This document shows, in pieces, positions 8,801 through 19,500 of a DNA stretch of 64,000 bases. Position numbers and translations under genes: made by a program. Position 1 is the first letter of the stretch; each line of letters begins with the position of its first letter. The DNA is taken from the IMG/VR virus record IMGVR_UViG_3300032293_001631, positions 31,477 to 95,476 of that record; one strand, given 5' to 3'. The DNA comes from a virus. The notes under the pieces were generated by a model. That model made no database searches. It was given only the letters and a program-made list of their open reading frames with translations, and was not told where the DNA came from.

Positions 8801-11800
8801 ATGCTTCTCCAATAAATCCAAAGTATAAAGTTGTATCCTTAGTTGATTCAGTTATTCCTGGATACAAGACTTTTACTATACAAGCGCCAAACAACTCCGG
8901 TTCTTTATGGAACGGTAAGTCAGTTATAATACAGGTAACCGGATCAATACTAGCATCTCCTATATCTACTAGCTTCTCTGGTGGTGTTAACGAAACAGAA
9001 TCTTACGTTCCTTATGACTTCGTTACTATCCCTAAAAAGGAAATGAAGTACTGGGGTACTAAAAGGTTATCATGGGAAACTTTTGAAGATTTTGCTTTTG
9101 AAAAAGCTTATGCTCATACATGGGATATGTACGACTACCATAATGATTGGCTAGGTGGGTTCGATTTATATTCACTACAATATGGTGATAGGATTAGAGT
9201 TACTAGTGATTCTTCTGGAATAATATTAACTGAAACAGATTCGCCGAATAATAATTATTTAGATTTAGAGGAAGCAGCAGACCAATTAAACAATTCTGGT
9301 GATGTAAACATTGATAGGTTTGATTACACTGTAAGAGGATTCTCAGCTCTTCCTAATAATTTCTATATAAATAGTAATCCAATCTCTCCTGATCTTAGTA
9401 CAAATCCAGGACCTAAGAATATAACTTCTAAATTTTTCAAGATTCCAACATATTCACCTGTTCTTTTCGAGCCAACAGGATTAGCTTGGGATGCTGATGG
9501 AGATATATGGGTAACTGGGGAGGATGTTATAAAATTTGATGGATTAAATTACACCACTTATGACTCTACTAACAGTGTAATGCCTGGTGTATCTATTTTA
9601 ACAAATTGTATAAAAATTGATAGGAACGATGTTAAATGGATCGGTGTAGAAAACAGTTTAACACCTCTGGTTAAAATAGACGATAGAGATCCTTCTAACA
9701 GCTTAGCTTATTCCGTAAGTGATTTCGTAGACAATGGAGGAAACCCAGTTAGTCCTATAACTGCTTCAAGTATAAATGCGATAGAAATAAATCCACAGAG
9801 CGGAGATATATTTGCAGCATTTACTTGTAACTCATCGCCTTCTTTTGACGGTCTTTTATTTTATGATTCTCATGCTAATTCTTGGGGACTTTATACAACA
9901 GCCAATTCTGATATTCCTTCAGATAATATTAGGGATCTTAGATTAGAATACTATGGAATAAATAAATGGTATTTGTGGATAGCCACAGACAATGGACTAT
10001 CAAGATTTAACGGCGTTAATTTTAAAAATTATAACGATGGAAATTCGGGACTACCTGATAATGATGTTTATTCGATTGAGCTTGATAAATTAGATCACAA
10101 ATGGATAGGAACTGGATCTTCATTAGTTTATTGGGATAATACAAGATGGGCAGTATGGAACAATGGAACTAATCCAGAGATATCAACTGGAAAGTTCGGT
10201 AATATCGTAGAGACTGGTAATGCTAACATATGGTTTACAATAGATCAGGGATCTTCTCCAGGAAATGCGGAGCTATATTTCTTTGATGGATATTTCTTTA
10301 CTAAAGTTTTATACAGGAACGATGGAATTTCTTTAATAAATCCTTGTAATGTACTACACGGTAAAACACTTCTTTCTGCTCCATGGAAAACAATTAAAAA
10401 TGGAGAAACTACATATCCTAGAAATTTGATATTCCTGACAGAGGACGGCGAGATAGGAAAGCTTGACTATATTATACCTCATGTACATGCAAGTTCTAAA
10501 ATATCTGATGTACAGGGGTGGGATTTCGTTTATCATGAATCTTCTACACCTCTTCCTTCCATAGAGTATATTTATAACAGCGCTATAGGCAACTCACAGT
10601 TAGGATTTAGCTTTGTAGTAGGACCTTTTAATGACAATATAACACTAAACTCTGATTACACTAGACCAGTGATGCCTAATGTCGATAGATATTCATGGTA
10701 TAAGCCCGTTTGGCAGCGTTATAACATCGATCGTCTGAAAGACCAGTTTCCATCTTTGAATCTGGATCATGTCTTCTTATACGCGCCCTTACGAGATATT
10801 ATAGAGGGTAAAGCAACGAAAGAACCTTACTGGAAAAATTCACAAATAGAAAGGATAGCTCAGAAAAAATCTAGGGATCTTTTCGAGAATTTTGAATGGG
10901 TTATAACTCTAGGAAATAGCGACCCAGATCAGGGGGTTAAGGTCACAGTAGATAATGAAGGGGATATTATTGCTATCGGAGATTTCAATGGTACTATATT
11001 CATGGGAGAGGTAAACAATATAGGTACTCAAGACGTTTATTTAACAACATTAGACCAGGGTGTTTATATAGCAAAATATAACAAAGGCGGTGTATTACAA
11101 TGGGCAAGATCAATTGACTCAACATCTCCACAAGGTCCTATATTCGGAAGATCTGTTGTAACAGATGAAGGCGGGAACATTTACGTAGTTTGTGATAACA
11201 ATCTAACAGGATTTATAGAAATAAACAAATACAATTCTGGAGGAGATCTTCTAAATATAATAAACATACCAGTTACACCTTCCCAATTTTTGGGTGATAT
11301 TAAAGTAGACAAATATGAAAATGTCTATATATGTGGCGGATTTGAAGGAACACTTAATCTTGGTATTTATACATTAACATCATCTGGACAAGATTCTGGA
11401 TTCGTTGCTAAACTAGATTCCACTTTAAATTTTGTTTGGGCTAAGCAATTAACAGATGGAACTTATTCCAAAGCTAATGAAATAGCTATATTAAAAGAGG
11501 AATATCTTTATTTAACGGGTGTTTTTGAAACTGAGATAAATCTAGATCCTATCCAGCTATCTGGTGTTGGTAATCCGGATATGTTTGTAGCTAAAATTTA
11601 CACGGGAGATGGAACATGTCTATGGGCAGATAGCTTTGCTTATAACGCATCTACATCATTTACAGATACTTCAATTTGTGTAGATCCTAAAGGACATGTT
11701 TTAATAACTGGATCATTCCAAGGTACTATAGAAATAGAGGATAAACAGCTTTCATCATTCCCTGGAGTAAATGATATATTCCTGATAAAACTTCTGTCTA

Positions 11801-12645
11801 CTGGAAAATTGGTTTGGATGAAGATGTGTGGAGGATCTTCAGGAGATACTGCTCACGATGTTGAAAGTGACTCAGAGGAGAATGTTTATATTACTGGATC
11901 CTACACATCTGGAGCATACTTCTCTCCGGTAGAGCTTGAATCTAGAGGAGGAACTGACATATACTTAACTAAATTCAATAAGGACGGATTACTTGTTGAT
12001 ATAGTTACTGCTGGAGGAATAAACAATGACTCTGGGGCTGATTTAGTACTCGATAAGGAAGAAAATATTTACATAACTGGATATTTTGACGGAGAAGCTG
12101 AATTCTCACCTTATGTGGTTCTTTCTCCTCCTGGAGGTAGCTTAGATGCTTTCCTTGGTAAAATACCTAAACAAAGATTCCAGTCTGGGTTAAAAATAGG
12201 AGGAGTTCAATCTTGGCTAGGATCTCACTCTTGGTCTTGGAGGGAAGAGAAATTTTATCAAGAAGAGTTTGAAATACCTTTGGCTACTACTATATTTATA
12301 AATCCAATAGATTCTTTAATCCCTGGTAAGAAAGATCATATATGGACTCTTACAGATACAGAAAATGGAAATGTTATAGTCAAGATAAGAAAAACACCTT
12401 ATTTCATATGGACTTTCCTAGAACCAGGATTCTACACTATATCCTGTGAGCTACAAGATGCCAATGGAAACATATATCAAACAGAACACAAGGGCAAAAT
12501 AAGGGTAATAGATCATAAATCTCCTTTTGCTGGTGACCTAACACCTGAAGTAGTTAATCCTAGCGATTATTTAATCAGATCAATATACTACGACAGAAAG
12601 GATTTAGGATTCCCTCCTTATTCAAGATTTGATATAGGATCTTAA
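5866..12645 (+). CDS. Giant baseplate/adhesin protein, gp7-like N-terminus, beta-propeller repeats
   Basis: This 2259-residue protein follows gp6 where gene 7 sits in T4 (gp7 is about 1030 residues). Residues about 1-430 look like a wedge domain, with an acidic-aromatic segment and a YLGSYKSLFNAIKFFGYYDL stretch. Residues about 716-770 and 2138-2259 are PKD/Ig-like. Residues about 1190-1440 repeat a D-x-x-x-x-x-W-I-G-T/A-x-x-G-L-x-x-x-x-G-x-x-W/F pattern typical of two-component-regulator-type propeller blades. Residues about 1678-2105 carry at least five SBBP-like repeats (F/Y-x-x-K-Y/L/F-x-x-x-G-x-x-x-W, then G-x-I/V-Y/L-I-T-G-S/Y). The propellers likely bind host surface polymers or form the outer wedge. 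It converges with phoH, overlapping by 4 bases. Confidence 0.65.
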   Translation: MAFENLLFFNKKGDQYNFKWNGEYWEGSVLFEVVSEKLFEIEHIFVIEKFLNPSSEIKYGFPHSYGVSPGAPVWRTRWVSNYDGRTNVESIIYTYELGVDGNLDAPILVKSNNIEFYPEVVSGDTISSPGGIVISNDINPSSMQINIALNSNTEGIYDRTLILEDYTDPNNPVTIMSINFHGEVEGEDSRLSVILGNFGRSFNPDDAFIVRESDIKEEFPDYEIINKKRKELLLTGESIFPYLGSYKSLFNAIKFFGYYDLRVKEYWLNIKKDDADTLTPLQQNQKILDQLSQPNLEGQSKLELISSLIKDENEGKYKQVEIYGKKKDGTFGLKKQLDKIFPSKSYKKTALFGLFYDINRVVEDQDEDQYGYPIVEDSFLFSPEEVLIKLFGLKERLKRDYLPLNARIIDITGEGVYFNIYKTRGWTDSVDISEIKGGIEVDFTVFPNEGYIEDLRPFYTKPNQSGLLYPAVNGTEAGISLYGNTVDPYSFFQKYPKSAIPALETAVRSFYDDVKSGEMPKFLGDGDYDPPGYKLFSDSSDYVFPAGCPIIITNNTFDLSWEEISGSWTSFDTTITLTDLDIASYTSTASQNPGGPLQNAYSTDTFTLPDTFPSNTTINIGTGKDWFSTTSPEVIFVRVESVDSPGNLVLGYCSSGDYNTLTGDLYIEFVYTRGSGEYSNWKVSPTNIKFSSYVFDYYQNFVHSNGFYSWDRIPYLDFYEIEWTIYKDDDDKPYYFQITGDLPGLDTLVHFLPYDGEYNVKCRVWDTLNSISLGIKRGIVKVDKRGIELNTITRFRESEIYNWDNMPLKWDSYFSQWIFPVENTSNLLDISQFIQNYPEYSNNFNEGQQCEVLTKLPEVKATATFDIGADEIGISSIVSSYNGSGYDLATVTTLTPHGYSSGSTVWIYDAAGAPYGQYPITVTGSNTFEIPDIIITPISGGNVYGSGTINIIIDSVQVASCNFQGDLNSTTSLLYSIINASPINPKYKVVSLVDSVIPGYKTFTIQAPNNSGSLWNGKSVIIQVTGSILASPISTSFSGGVNETESYVPYDFVTIPKKEMKYWGTKRLSWETFEDFAFEKAYAHTWDMYDYHNDWLGGFDLYSLQYGDRIRVTSDSSGIILTETDSPNNNYLDLEEAADQLNNSGDVNIDRFDYTVRGFSALPNNFYINSNPISPDLSTNPGPKNITSKFFKIPTYSPVLFEPTGLAWDADGDIWVTGEDVIKFDGLNYTTYDSTNSVMPGVSILTNCIKIDRNDVKWIGVENSLTPLVKIDDRDPSNSLAYSVSDFVDNGGNPVSPITASSINAIEINPQSGDIFAAFTCNSSPSFDGLLFYDSHANSWGLYTTANSDIPSDNIRDLRLEYYGINKWYLWIATDNGLSRFNGVNFKNYNDGNSGLPDNDVYSIELDKLDHKWIGTGSSLVYWDNTRWAVWNNGTNPEISTGKFGNIVETGNANIWFTIDQGSSPGNAELYFFDGYFFTKVLYRNDGISLINPCNVLHGKTLLSAPWKTIKNGETTYPRNLIFLTEDGEIGKLDYIIPHVHASSKISDVQGWDFVYHESSTPLPSIEYIYNSAIGNSQLGFSFVVGPFNDNITLNSDYTRPVMPNVDRYSWYKPVWQRYNIDRLKDQFPSLNLDHVFLYAPLRDIIEGKATKEPYWKNSQIERIAQKKSRDLFENFEWVITLGNSDPDQGVKVTVDNEGDIIAIGDFNGTIFMGEVNNIGTQDVYLTTLDQGVYIAKYNKGGVLQWARSIDSTSPQGPIFGRSVVTDEGGNIYVVCDNNLTGFIEINKYNSGGDLLNIINIPVTPSQFLGDIKVDKYENVYICGGFEGTLNLGIYTLTSSGQDSGFVAKLDSTLNFVWAKQLTDGTYSKANEIAILKEEYLYLTGVFETEINLDPIQLSGVGNPDMFVAKIYTGDGTCLWADSFAYNASTSFTDTSICVDPKGHVLITGSFQGTIEIEDKQLSSFPGVNDIFLIKLLSTGKLVWMKMCGGSSGDTAHDVESDSEENVYITGSYTSGAYFSPVELESRGGTDIYLTKFNKDGLLVDIVTAGGINNDSGADLVLDKEENIYITGYFDGEAEFSPYVVLSPPGGSLDAFLGKIPKQRFQSGLKIGGVQSWLGSHSWSWREEKFYQEEFEIPLATTIFINPIDSLIPGKKDHIWTLTDTENGNVIVKIRKTPYFIWTFLEPGFYTISCELQDANGNIYQTEHKGKIRVIDHKSPFAGDLTPEVVNPSDYLIRSIYYDRKDLGFPPYSRFDIGS

Positions 12646-13313
12646 GTAGTATATTCTCTATAAACATCAAGAATTTCAGGAACTATAGGATGCCTGTGGT
12701 TTTTCTTTAATGTAATAACCTTAACACCAGGGACTCTTGCTGCAAGTGTATTCATAAAATCTAGACCTGATTCTTTCTTGTTTTTTAAATCGATCTGAGA
12801 TGTGTCCCCACATATCATTATTTTAGATCCTATACCAAGTCTACCAAGAACCATTTCCATTTGACTCATAGTTACGTTTTGAGCCTCATCTACTATTACA
12901 CAAGAATTAACCAATGTTCTACCTCTCATGAATGGGAAGGGAAGAATTTCGATGATACCCTCACTGAGTAATTTTTCTATTTTGGTTTTATCGTAGACCA
13001 TTTCTAGATTAGCATAAATAGGGGCTAACCAAGGATCCATTTTCTCCTTTAAATCTCCAGGAAGAAATCCGATATCTTCTTTTGCAACAGTTGGTCTAGT
13101 GATAACTAGCTTTTCTATTTCCCTGTTGAATAACATATCCAAAGCTATCTGGACCGCTAATAAAGTTTTACCCGAACCTGCTGCTCCTTTTAAAACGTTA
13201 ACTGGGTTTTCCAGTATGATGGCTTTAGCATCTTTTTGCTCCTCGTTTAAATTGATTTTAAATTTAATGGGATTTTTTGGTTTTCTCTTTTGAGTCCAAT
13301 TGCTTCCTGTCAT
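12642..13313 (-). CDS. phoH: PhoH-like P-loop ATPase
   Basis: A 223-residue reverse-strand protein has a Walker A GAAGSGKT at residues 43-50, the PhoH segment VITRPTVAKEDIGFLPGD, a Walker B VIVDEAQN and a GDTSQID motif followed by an R/K-rich C-terminus. PhoH-like proteins are common in T4-like and marine phages; proposed roles in RNA metabolism or phosphate stress are not settled. It is one of only two leftward genes in the window and lies inside the tail block, so it is controlled separately. It shares a 111-base divergent spacer with the gene at 13425. Confidence 0.92.
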   Translation of the reverse strand: MTGSNWTQKRKPKNPIKFKINLNEEQKDAKAIILENPVNVLKGAAGSGKTLLAVQIALDMLFNREIEKLVITRPTVAKEDIGFLPGDLKEKMDPWLAPIYANLEMVYDKTKIEKLLSEGIIEILPFPFMRGRTLVNSCVIVDEAQNVTMSQMEMVLGRLGIGSKIMICGDTSQIDLKNKKESGLDFMNTLAARVPGVKVITLKKNHRHPIVPEILDVYREYTT

Positions 13314-13397
13314 AAGATTTTTTTTATTTTGAGAAACATATTCGATATTTCTCAGTTTAATAATTATCCCTGTCTTTTCTTAAAGTATTAAGTACAG

Positions 13398-13405
13398 GAT
13401 ATATA
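13398..13405 (+). promoter_or_regulatory. GATATATA late-promoter-like box
   Basis: Exact GATATATA, 19 bases before the ATG at 13425, in the divergent spacer shared with phoH. An A-rich run fills the gap to the start codon. It is the clearest case where the octamer sits where the rightward transcript must begin. Confidence 0.5.
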
Positions 13406-13424
13406 TCAAAAAAAGAAAAATCAA

Positions 13425-14342
13425 ATGGCAATTACAATTACCGAAATCCTTGGAACAGATTCTATTTCCGGATCAAGATTAACTATTAATGCTAACTTTT
13501 TGCTATTAGAGAATGCCTACAACGATCTAGAAAACACTTTTAATATAAATGTGTTAACTGGATCACTAGACGTTTCTAGTGCTTCAAGCGGGCAAATTAA
13601 ATCAAAATCAATGCTAACAAATAGTTTGGTTATGCCCGCTTCGGGATCACCAACTATACAGATATACGGAACTGGAGCGAGTGGTGGATCTGTAATTGCA
13701 TCTAATACAATTGCTGGAGCAACTGGTATTTTTTCCAACGTTCTTCAAGCTAATGTGTTAGGAGCATCTGGAACTGCTACTTTTGGAGCTACTGCTACTT
13801 TCCAATCAGTAGTTAATCTGGAGGGAAGAACTAGCATAGGAGCATCTGGAAATTTTGTTAACACAAATAGAAAAGCAACTGTAGGATCAACAACAGCTTT
13901 CCCTTCTGCACCAGGAGCTGGTGTTACTGGAACTTATTCCACACCTTATCAATTAACACTAACTGAAAATGTCATTTATATACAATCTGATTATGTTTCG
14001 ACTGCGCCTGCTGATGCTGCAAACTCTACAGGATTTTTCTTTTATGCAACAACAGGTGCTGGAGCAACTGCTTCTGATATTCCTGCAGGTTACACTTTAA
14101 CACTTATAGACGCTGCGACATCTACTGGATTGATAGCTACTGGTGTTACTGGACCTTCACCTTACTACTACACAGGATTCTCAACTGGTGACGGCTCATA
14201 CACAGATCCTTCTATACAAACACCTGGAAATCAGTATAAGTCTTCGTTTACTATTATGTGGGAGCCTAGAATAGACCAATCCTCAGGTACACAAAAAGGA
14301 TCTTGGGTATTGGTATCTGATACACAAGGATTCACATACTAA
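13425..14342 (+). CDS. Tail fibre/baseplate structural protein, Gly/Ala/Ser/Thr-rich
   Basis: The 305-residue protein has a short N-terminal module (ITEILGTDSISGSRLTINANFLLLENAYNDL) followed by low-complexity beta-rich sequence full of G-A-S/T-G repeats and T-G-V-T-G turns, ending in a compact W-containing tail. The N-terminal module recalls that of the collagen-repeat fibre at 25687 (I-x-x-I-L-x-G/D-S ... N-F), suggesting a common attachment domain. Composition and position indicate a fibre or baseplate-surface protein. No enzymatic motif is seen. A GATATATA box precedes it. Confidence 0.6.
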   Translation: MAITITEILGTDSISGSRLTINANFLLLENAYNDLENTFNINVLTGSLDVSSASSGQIKSKSMLTNSLVMPASGSPTIQIYGTGASGGSVIASNTIAGATGIFSNVLQANVLGASGTATFGATATFQSVVNLEGRTSIGASGNFVNTNRKATVGSTTAFPSAPGAGVTGTYSTPYQLTLTENVIYIQSDYVSTAPADAANSTGFFFYATTGAGATASDIPAGYTLTLIDAATSTGLIATGVTGPSPYYYTGFSTGDGSYTDPSIQTPGNQYKSSFTIMWEPRIDQSSGTQKGSWVLVSDTQGFTY

Positions 14343-14356
14343 TTAAGTATCAATAA

Positions 14357-16540
14357 ATGGCAAAAACACCTTATATAAGACCCATAGCAGTTCAGGGAGG
14401 TACATTCTATACCTTCTCTTCTGCTGCGGAAGATCTATCTTTAACATTCAATAATTCATTAAAGAAGTTCTCTTTTTCTAAATATGCTTTATTAAAGCTT
14501 CCTGAATTTGGATCTCCAACATACGGAGAGAATACAATTCAGTTCAATGCTATAGATACTACATTTTTAGATGCTGCAGAAGGTGATTTTATTCTTACCA
14601 ACCCGAATAACTTAAGTCCTTCTCCTGAGATATCATTTCAGAATTACTGTTTAAATCTAGAATCAACTGTTATATCAGATCCTAATTACAATCCAGATTT
14701 AAAAAGAAATGTATCAGAGAGAGTTTTTTGGAAATGGGTTAAAGAGCTAGGTGGTGTAAGATATAGAGCTGCCAATAATAATGAGGTGGTAGCTTCTTTA
14801 AACCAAACAACTACTACCACTAAAGATGGATTTCCATATTCAGATAAAAGATGGGTAGAGGAGGATACATTCCTAACAGGTAACGGATCACCTACCCCAA
14901 GATATGAAAGAATTGTTCAATACGTAGGTGATATTGATGTTGTAAATTCCGTACAGAATTCAGAAAACGCGTATTCCGAGGTTTATATACATGTACCAAC
15001 TGGTGATGGAGGAACTCCTTATGTTCTTTTTAAAACTGTAGCGGATGAGAACTATTACCCAGACCGTACTTGGACACATTTACCAGCGGATCCAACAGAC
15101 ACCGAATATTTACAAGGCAGAGATTCTGCTTCCGGTTTATATGGTCCTAATGGATTACCTAAGCTGGCAATATTTGATCAGGACGTATTAGGAGATCCTG
15201 GAGTTAGTGGTGCATCTGCTACTGGATCATTTTCTAATAACTGGTATTCACCAAGGGATGAGGCTAATTCATATTTTACTGATCCCTCTTTCTTTGACAA
15301 TACTAACTACACATTAGAAAAATATTTAGCTGCTTCAGGACCTACTGGTTATACTGTAACATACAAGAGAAGTAATTTAGATGGTGTACAAATTGATTTT
15401 GATCCTGCATCTTACAAAGCAATTCAAAACTACGTTGGGATATCAACAATAGAAGAGTGGAACGGTACTCCAATTACTACTTCTTTTGAGTTTAATGCAG
15501 TTCTAGTTTATTACGATGTATACGATCCTAATAATCCCACGGATTCAGAAACAAATCTATACGGTATACTTTTTCTAAATGATCCGGAGCCTGTATCTAC
15601 AAATGCAGCTAAGCTACCAACATTTAAGAAATTCAAGCCAGATCCTATAACAAAATTAAACGGTAATTCTTACGGATTTAAGATAAATCTAAAGTTTGAT
15701 ACTGATGTAGAAAGTACTGGGGTTGAACAAGCGATAAATGATTATTCATCATTCTCTCTATCTATTTTCATGGATGCTGCTACTGTTTTACAGGATGCTG
15801 CTAAAAATCTAAACGATAGAACACTTCAGATCATTAATATGCAACAAGATATTAATGACCTTAAGGATCTAATAATAAACACTGATGATAGTAATGAAAT
15901 AAAAGCAAGATTGGATGTAGTAGAAGCTTCTCTGCAAGCTAATCAGGCTCTATTTGATAACACTCAGGATATTTTAAGTCTAATCGAACAGAATACTGAT
16001 AGTATACAAAATATCTTACAAAACCAAACTTCCATCAACATGTCTTATAATCTAGACCTGTTAAAAGATGGGAATGGAACTTCTGTAAACAGAAATACAC
16101 CTAACATATTAAAGGTTGATGTAACACAGCAAGATTATAATATAGGTAACAGTTCATTGTTTACAATAAATCCAGTTTCAGGTAATACTGTTCCTCTATC
16201 TCTATACACCAATTATTTAAAACATAAAAATAATGGGGTATCTATAACTGCCACTAATGATATAGTTATAAGAATAGATGATAGCTTAAATAAATGGCAA
16301 AAAGGACAGGTAATAAGATTTGTAATAGGAGATGAGATCGATCTCGGAAACTATTCAATAGTTATCCTTACAGATGCTTTAGGAGAATATCCTAAAACTA
16401 ATCCTTCTGGTGTACCATATTCAGTAGTTGTTGCTGGATTCTTAAACGTTCAGTTTTCTAGTTCTGGATATAAACCAATATTTGATATTGTTTGTGTAGA
16501 CGAGAAAAACTTAATATTTGAAATCGATCAAATAAGATAA
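14357..16540 (+). CDS. Large virion structural protein with central coiled coil
   Basis: The 727-residue protein is beta-rich at both ends. A heptad-like helical stretch at about residues 480-570 (QQDINDLKDLI, then VEASLQANQALFDNTQDIL) is predicted to trimerise as in phage fibres. The N-terminal part contains an aromatic RVFWKWVKELGGVRYR segment. There is no signal peptide or catalytic motif. It lies 14 bases after the preceding structural gene and 4 bases before the next, in an apparent tail-protein operon. It may be the functional counterpart of T4 gp8-gp10, but no homology is claimed. Confidence 0.6.
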   Translation: MAKTPYIRPIAVQGGTFYTFSSAAEDLSLTFNNSLKKFSFSKYALLKLPEFGSPTYGENTIQFNAIDTTFLDAAEGDFILTNPNNLSPSPEISFQNYCLNLESTVISDPNYNPDLKRNVSERVFWKWVKELGGVRYRAANNNEVVASLNQTTTTTKDGFPYSDKRWVEEDTFLTGNGSPTPRYERIVQYVGDIDVVNSVQNSENAYSEVYIHVPTGDGGTPYVLFKTVADENYYPDRTWTHLPADPTDTEYLQGRDSASGLYGPNGLPKLAIFDQDVLGDPGVSGASATGSFSNNWYSPRDEANSYFTDPSFFDNTNYTLEKYLAASGPTGYTVTYKRSNLDGVQIDFDPASYKAIQNYVGISTIEEWNGTPITTSFEFNAVLVYYDVYDPNNPTDSETNLYGILFLNDPEPVSTNAAKLPTFKKFKPDPITKLNGNSYGFKINLKFDTDVESTGVEQAINDYSSFSLSIFMDAATVLQDAAKNLNDRTLQIINMQQDINDLKDLIINTDDSNEIKARLDVVEASLQANQALFDNTQDILSLIEQNTDSIQNILQNQTSINMSYNLDLLKDGNGTSVNRNTPNILKVDVTQQDYNIGNSSLFTINPVSGNTVPLSLYTNYLKHKNNGVSITATNDIVIRIDDSLNKWQKGQVIRFVIGDEIDLGNYSIVILTDALGEYPKTNPSGVPYSVVVAGFLNVQFSSSGYKPIFDIVCVDEKNLIFEIDQIR

Positions 16541-16544
16541 AAAA

Positions 16545-19500
16545 ATGTCGAATACTAAAAATTCATTCTCATCATTAATAGCACAGTTTCTTAGACTCCA
16601 AAAGAACTCTTTGGAGATAATAAACAAATTAAATGATGTAACTACATCTTCTAAAGATTCTGTGGAGATAGAATTTCTGATGGATGATAATACATCGGAG
16701 AATATACAGGTTCCTTCCTTTGGTTACTTAAAAACCGAAATTAATAGACTAGATCAGAACATCAAGGCTCTTTCTGGATTAGATGATAATAAAGCTAATG
16801 TTAGAAATCCAGATGGTACAGTAGCAAAAATATATCAGTCCAGAACATTAACTGATCCATCATCTCCTACTAGTTTACAGATACCTTCTACTTTCCAAGC
16901 TAGAAATAACTGGTTTTTTGAATCTTTTTTAAATCCACTTCTCTATATAGAAATCGATGTTGAAAATCAAATACCAGAAAATTCAGAGAGCGTTTATGTA
17001 AAAAGAGTTATAGCTAATACACAATCTGATGTACAGAAGCAGTACTTTGATAATAACTTAAAAGGACGTAACGATTTAACAGATTCTGACTTTATAGCAT
17101 CTTTAGAGAGCCAAGGCATACAATACTTTATAGACGAGCAAATAAACAGTTTAGACTTAAGAACAGTAAGATTTACTGGATCTTTTGGAGTTCTTAGAAT
17201 ATTTGACGAGGAAGTACAAACTACAGTTGATGGGGTTACTACTACCACTACAGTTAGAAAGTATAAGCTTAACGGAATTAGATACACTGATAACTTATCA
17301 GATACCGAAAATTCAAGAACATTAGCAAAAGGTGATTTACTTATAACTAGTGGAGGAACTAAATACGAGATAAGCTCAATAGACGTAAGTGATCAAACTG
17401 TTGTACTAAAAAGACTATTTGGATTCGAACCTATTAAGATAGGTGATGCCTCATTAACAATCTATTCAAATGTTTTATCAAATAGACAAGTAGAAATAAA
17501 TGTTGGGTTTGACGAGAGACAGGGCGTATTTATAAAATCTATAGATGGGGACTTTAATGTCGCAGCTAGTAAATATAGCCCAGGAATTTGCTTCTGGTCT
17601 AATGAATTACAGATAAGCACTTCAGATGGAGTAAAAACATTGGAGGAATTTTATAATTCACAGGTTTCGGATTTCGGTAAAATATTTATAGCTGCTGCTA
17701 AAGAAAATACCATACCTGCTGTTTATGGGCAATCTCCATCTGCTCCGGTAGTTTCCACAGATAACTTTAAAGTAGTTAAGGTAAATTCTCAGGTAACTGA
17801 TTCCAAAGAGAACAATTCTTTTAAAGATAAGATAAAGATTAAAACCACTTTAAAGAATGAAGTAGAATCAATAGATAGAGCTATAGATCAGACAAGAAAA
17901 CAACTTTCTGAATTAACTACGACATCTAGTTCAAAAACACCTAATGCGGAGTTTAAAAAATTAAATGATAAGATATTAACTCTTACTAAAGATAAGGGTT
18001 CTAAAACAGATCTTTTATCTACTACGATAACGGAGATAAACAACTTAATAATAGCAGTTCCGGAATTAACGGAAGCTCCTAAATACAGAGTTAGGGGATT
18101 CTGGCCAATACCTGAACCTATATCTGATCCTAAAACAGGAGAACAAAATATAGTTCAGTTTAATGTAAGATATAGATATCTTTCTCTAACCGGGAATCCT
18201 AATGGCGTTGAACAGATAGATTACATCGATAATAATGGAGTTCAAAAGACTGGACAATTTACAAACTGGACTCAGTTTAAAACTGATGTAAGAAAGAAAG
18301 TATATGATATTAATACTGGAACTTATATTTGGCAAATAGAGGACGTTAGCGACGCTAATACAGTAAATATAAATCAATTAGATATTCCTATAACCAAGGG
18401 AGAAAAGGTAGAGATACAAGTTCAATCAATATCTGAGGCTGGCTGGCCTACTAACCCTTTAACTTCCGATTGGTCAACGTCAGCTATTGTCGATTTTCCA
18501 CCGGATTTAGTTGTACAAATAGATAACACTTCTTTTGTTTCACAGAACAACACAGATAATGCAGTAGTTAAAATTCAGGAAGATCTACAAGCAAAAGGAT
18601 TAGATCAGCATTTATCTACTCAATTTACTTCTGGTGATAAGTTTTATGCACATAATTCTTCTGTTATAGCATCTGGATTCTTTGATTCAACTGGTAAAGC
18701 TTTAGATCTTTTCCAGAAGCTTACACAAATTGATAATGAATTACAGTCGCTAAGAGCTTTGATAGCAAAAGCAAAAGGAACTTTAGGTGTTTATATAAGA
18801 AATGGAAGCACTTCAAACAAAGTAAATCCTGGAAGTACGGTAAACCTTTTTGCTGGATATTATGATCAATTAATAGATCTTACAAATCCTAATAACAAAG
18901 GTAAGATTGCATCTGTTGTTTATTATGTAGAATTAAGAAACGAAGCAGCAACTCCTTTAGAATTATCATCTCTTATTCCAGGAGGACAAGGAGTAAAAGC
19001 TCCTAATACTATATCAAGTCAGACCGATTACAATAATAATAGAAAATATGGGGAAACCCCTATTCAGCTTTCCGGAATAACAGACGCAGATGTTAATGTT
19101 TCTTCCCCTGGAGCATTTATTCAAGCTTCTGGGTATCAGAGTGGAAATGCTTATTCTCAATTCATATATCCTAGATATAAATCTTCTGGATTGGATGAGA
19201 ATCTATATTTTACGCCTCCGACATCATTAGCTTGGAATATAAATGACGGATCCCTAGTAGGTACTAGCCAACTTCCTATAGATAACAATGGGGTATTAAT
19301 ACCTTTCAGACCAGATACAACTTCAGTTACTGGAGCGGGTTCCAATGCTAATATTTGGGCAGGGACTTATACTTCTTTTGCTCCGGACGGAAATGGTAAC
19401 TTAAATGAATTTTGTATCCACGTTTCTCACCCAGATATAAGCTCGGGAGTTCCTATTTTCGTAAATCTTGTGAATCCTTCAGTTTCACCATCTGGTCCTA

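Noticed and set aside
13331-13353. Hairpin GAGAA...TTCTC in the phoH divergent spacer
   Set aside because: Short imperfect stem without T-run in an AT-rich spacer; not convincing as terminator or operator.
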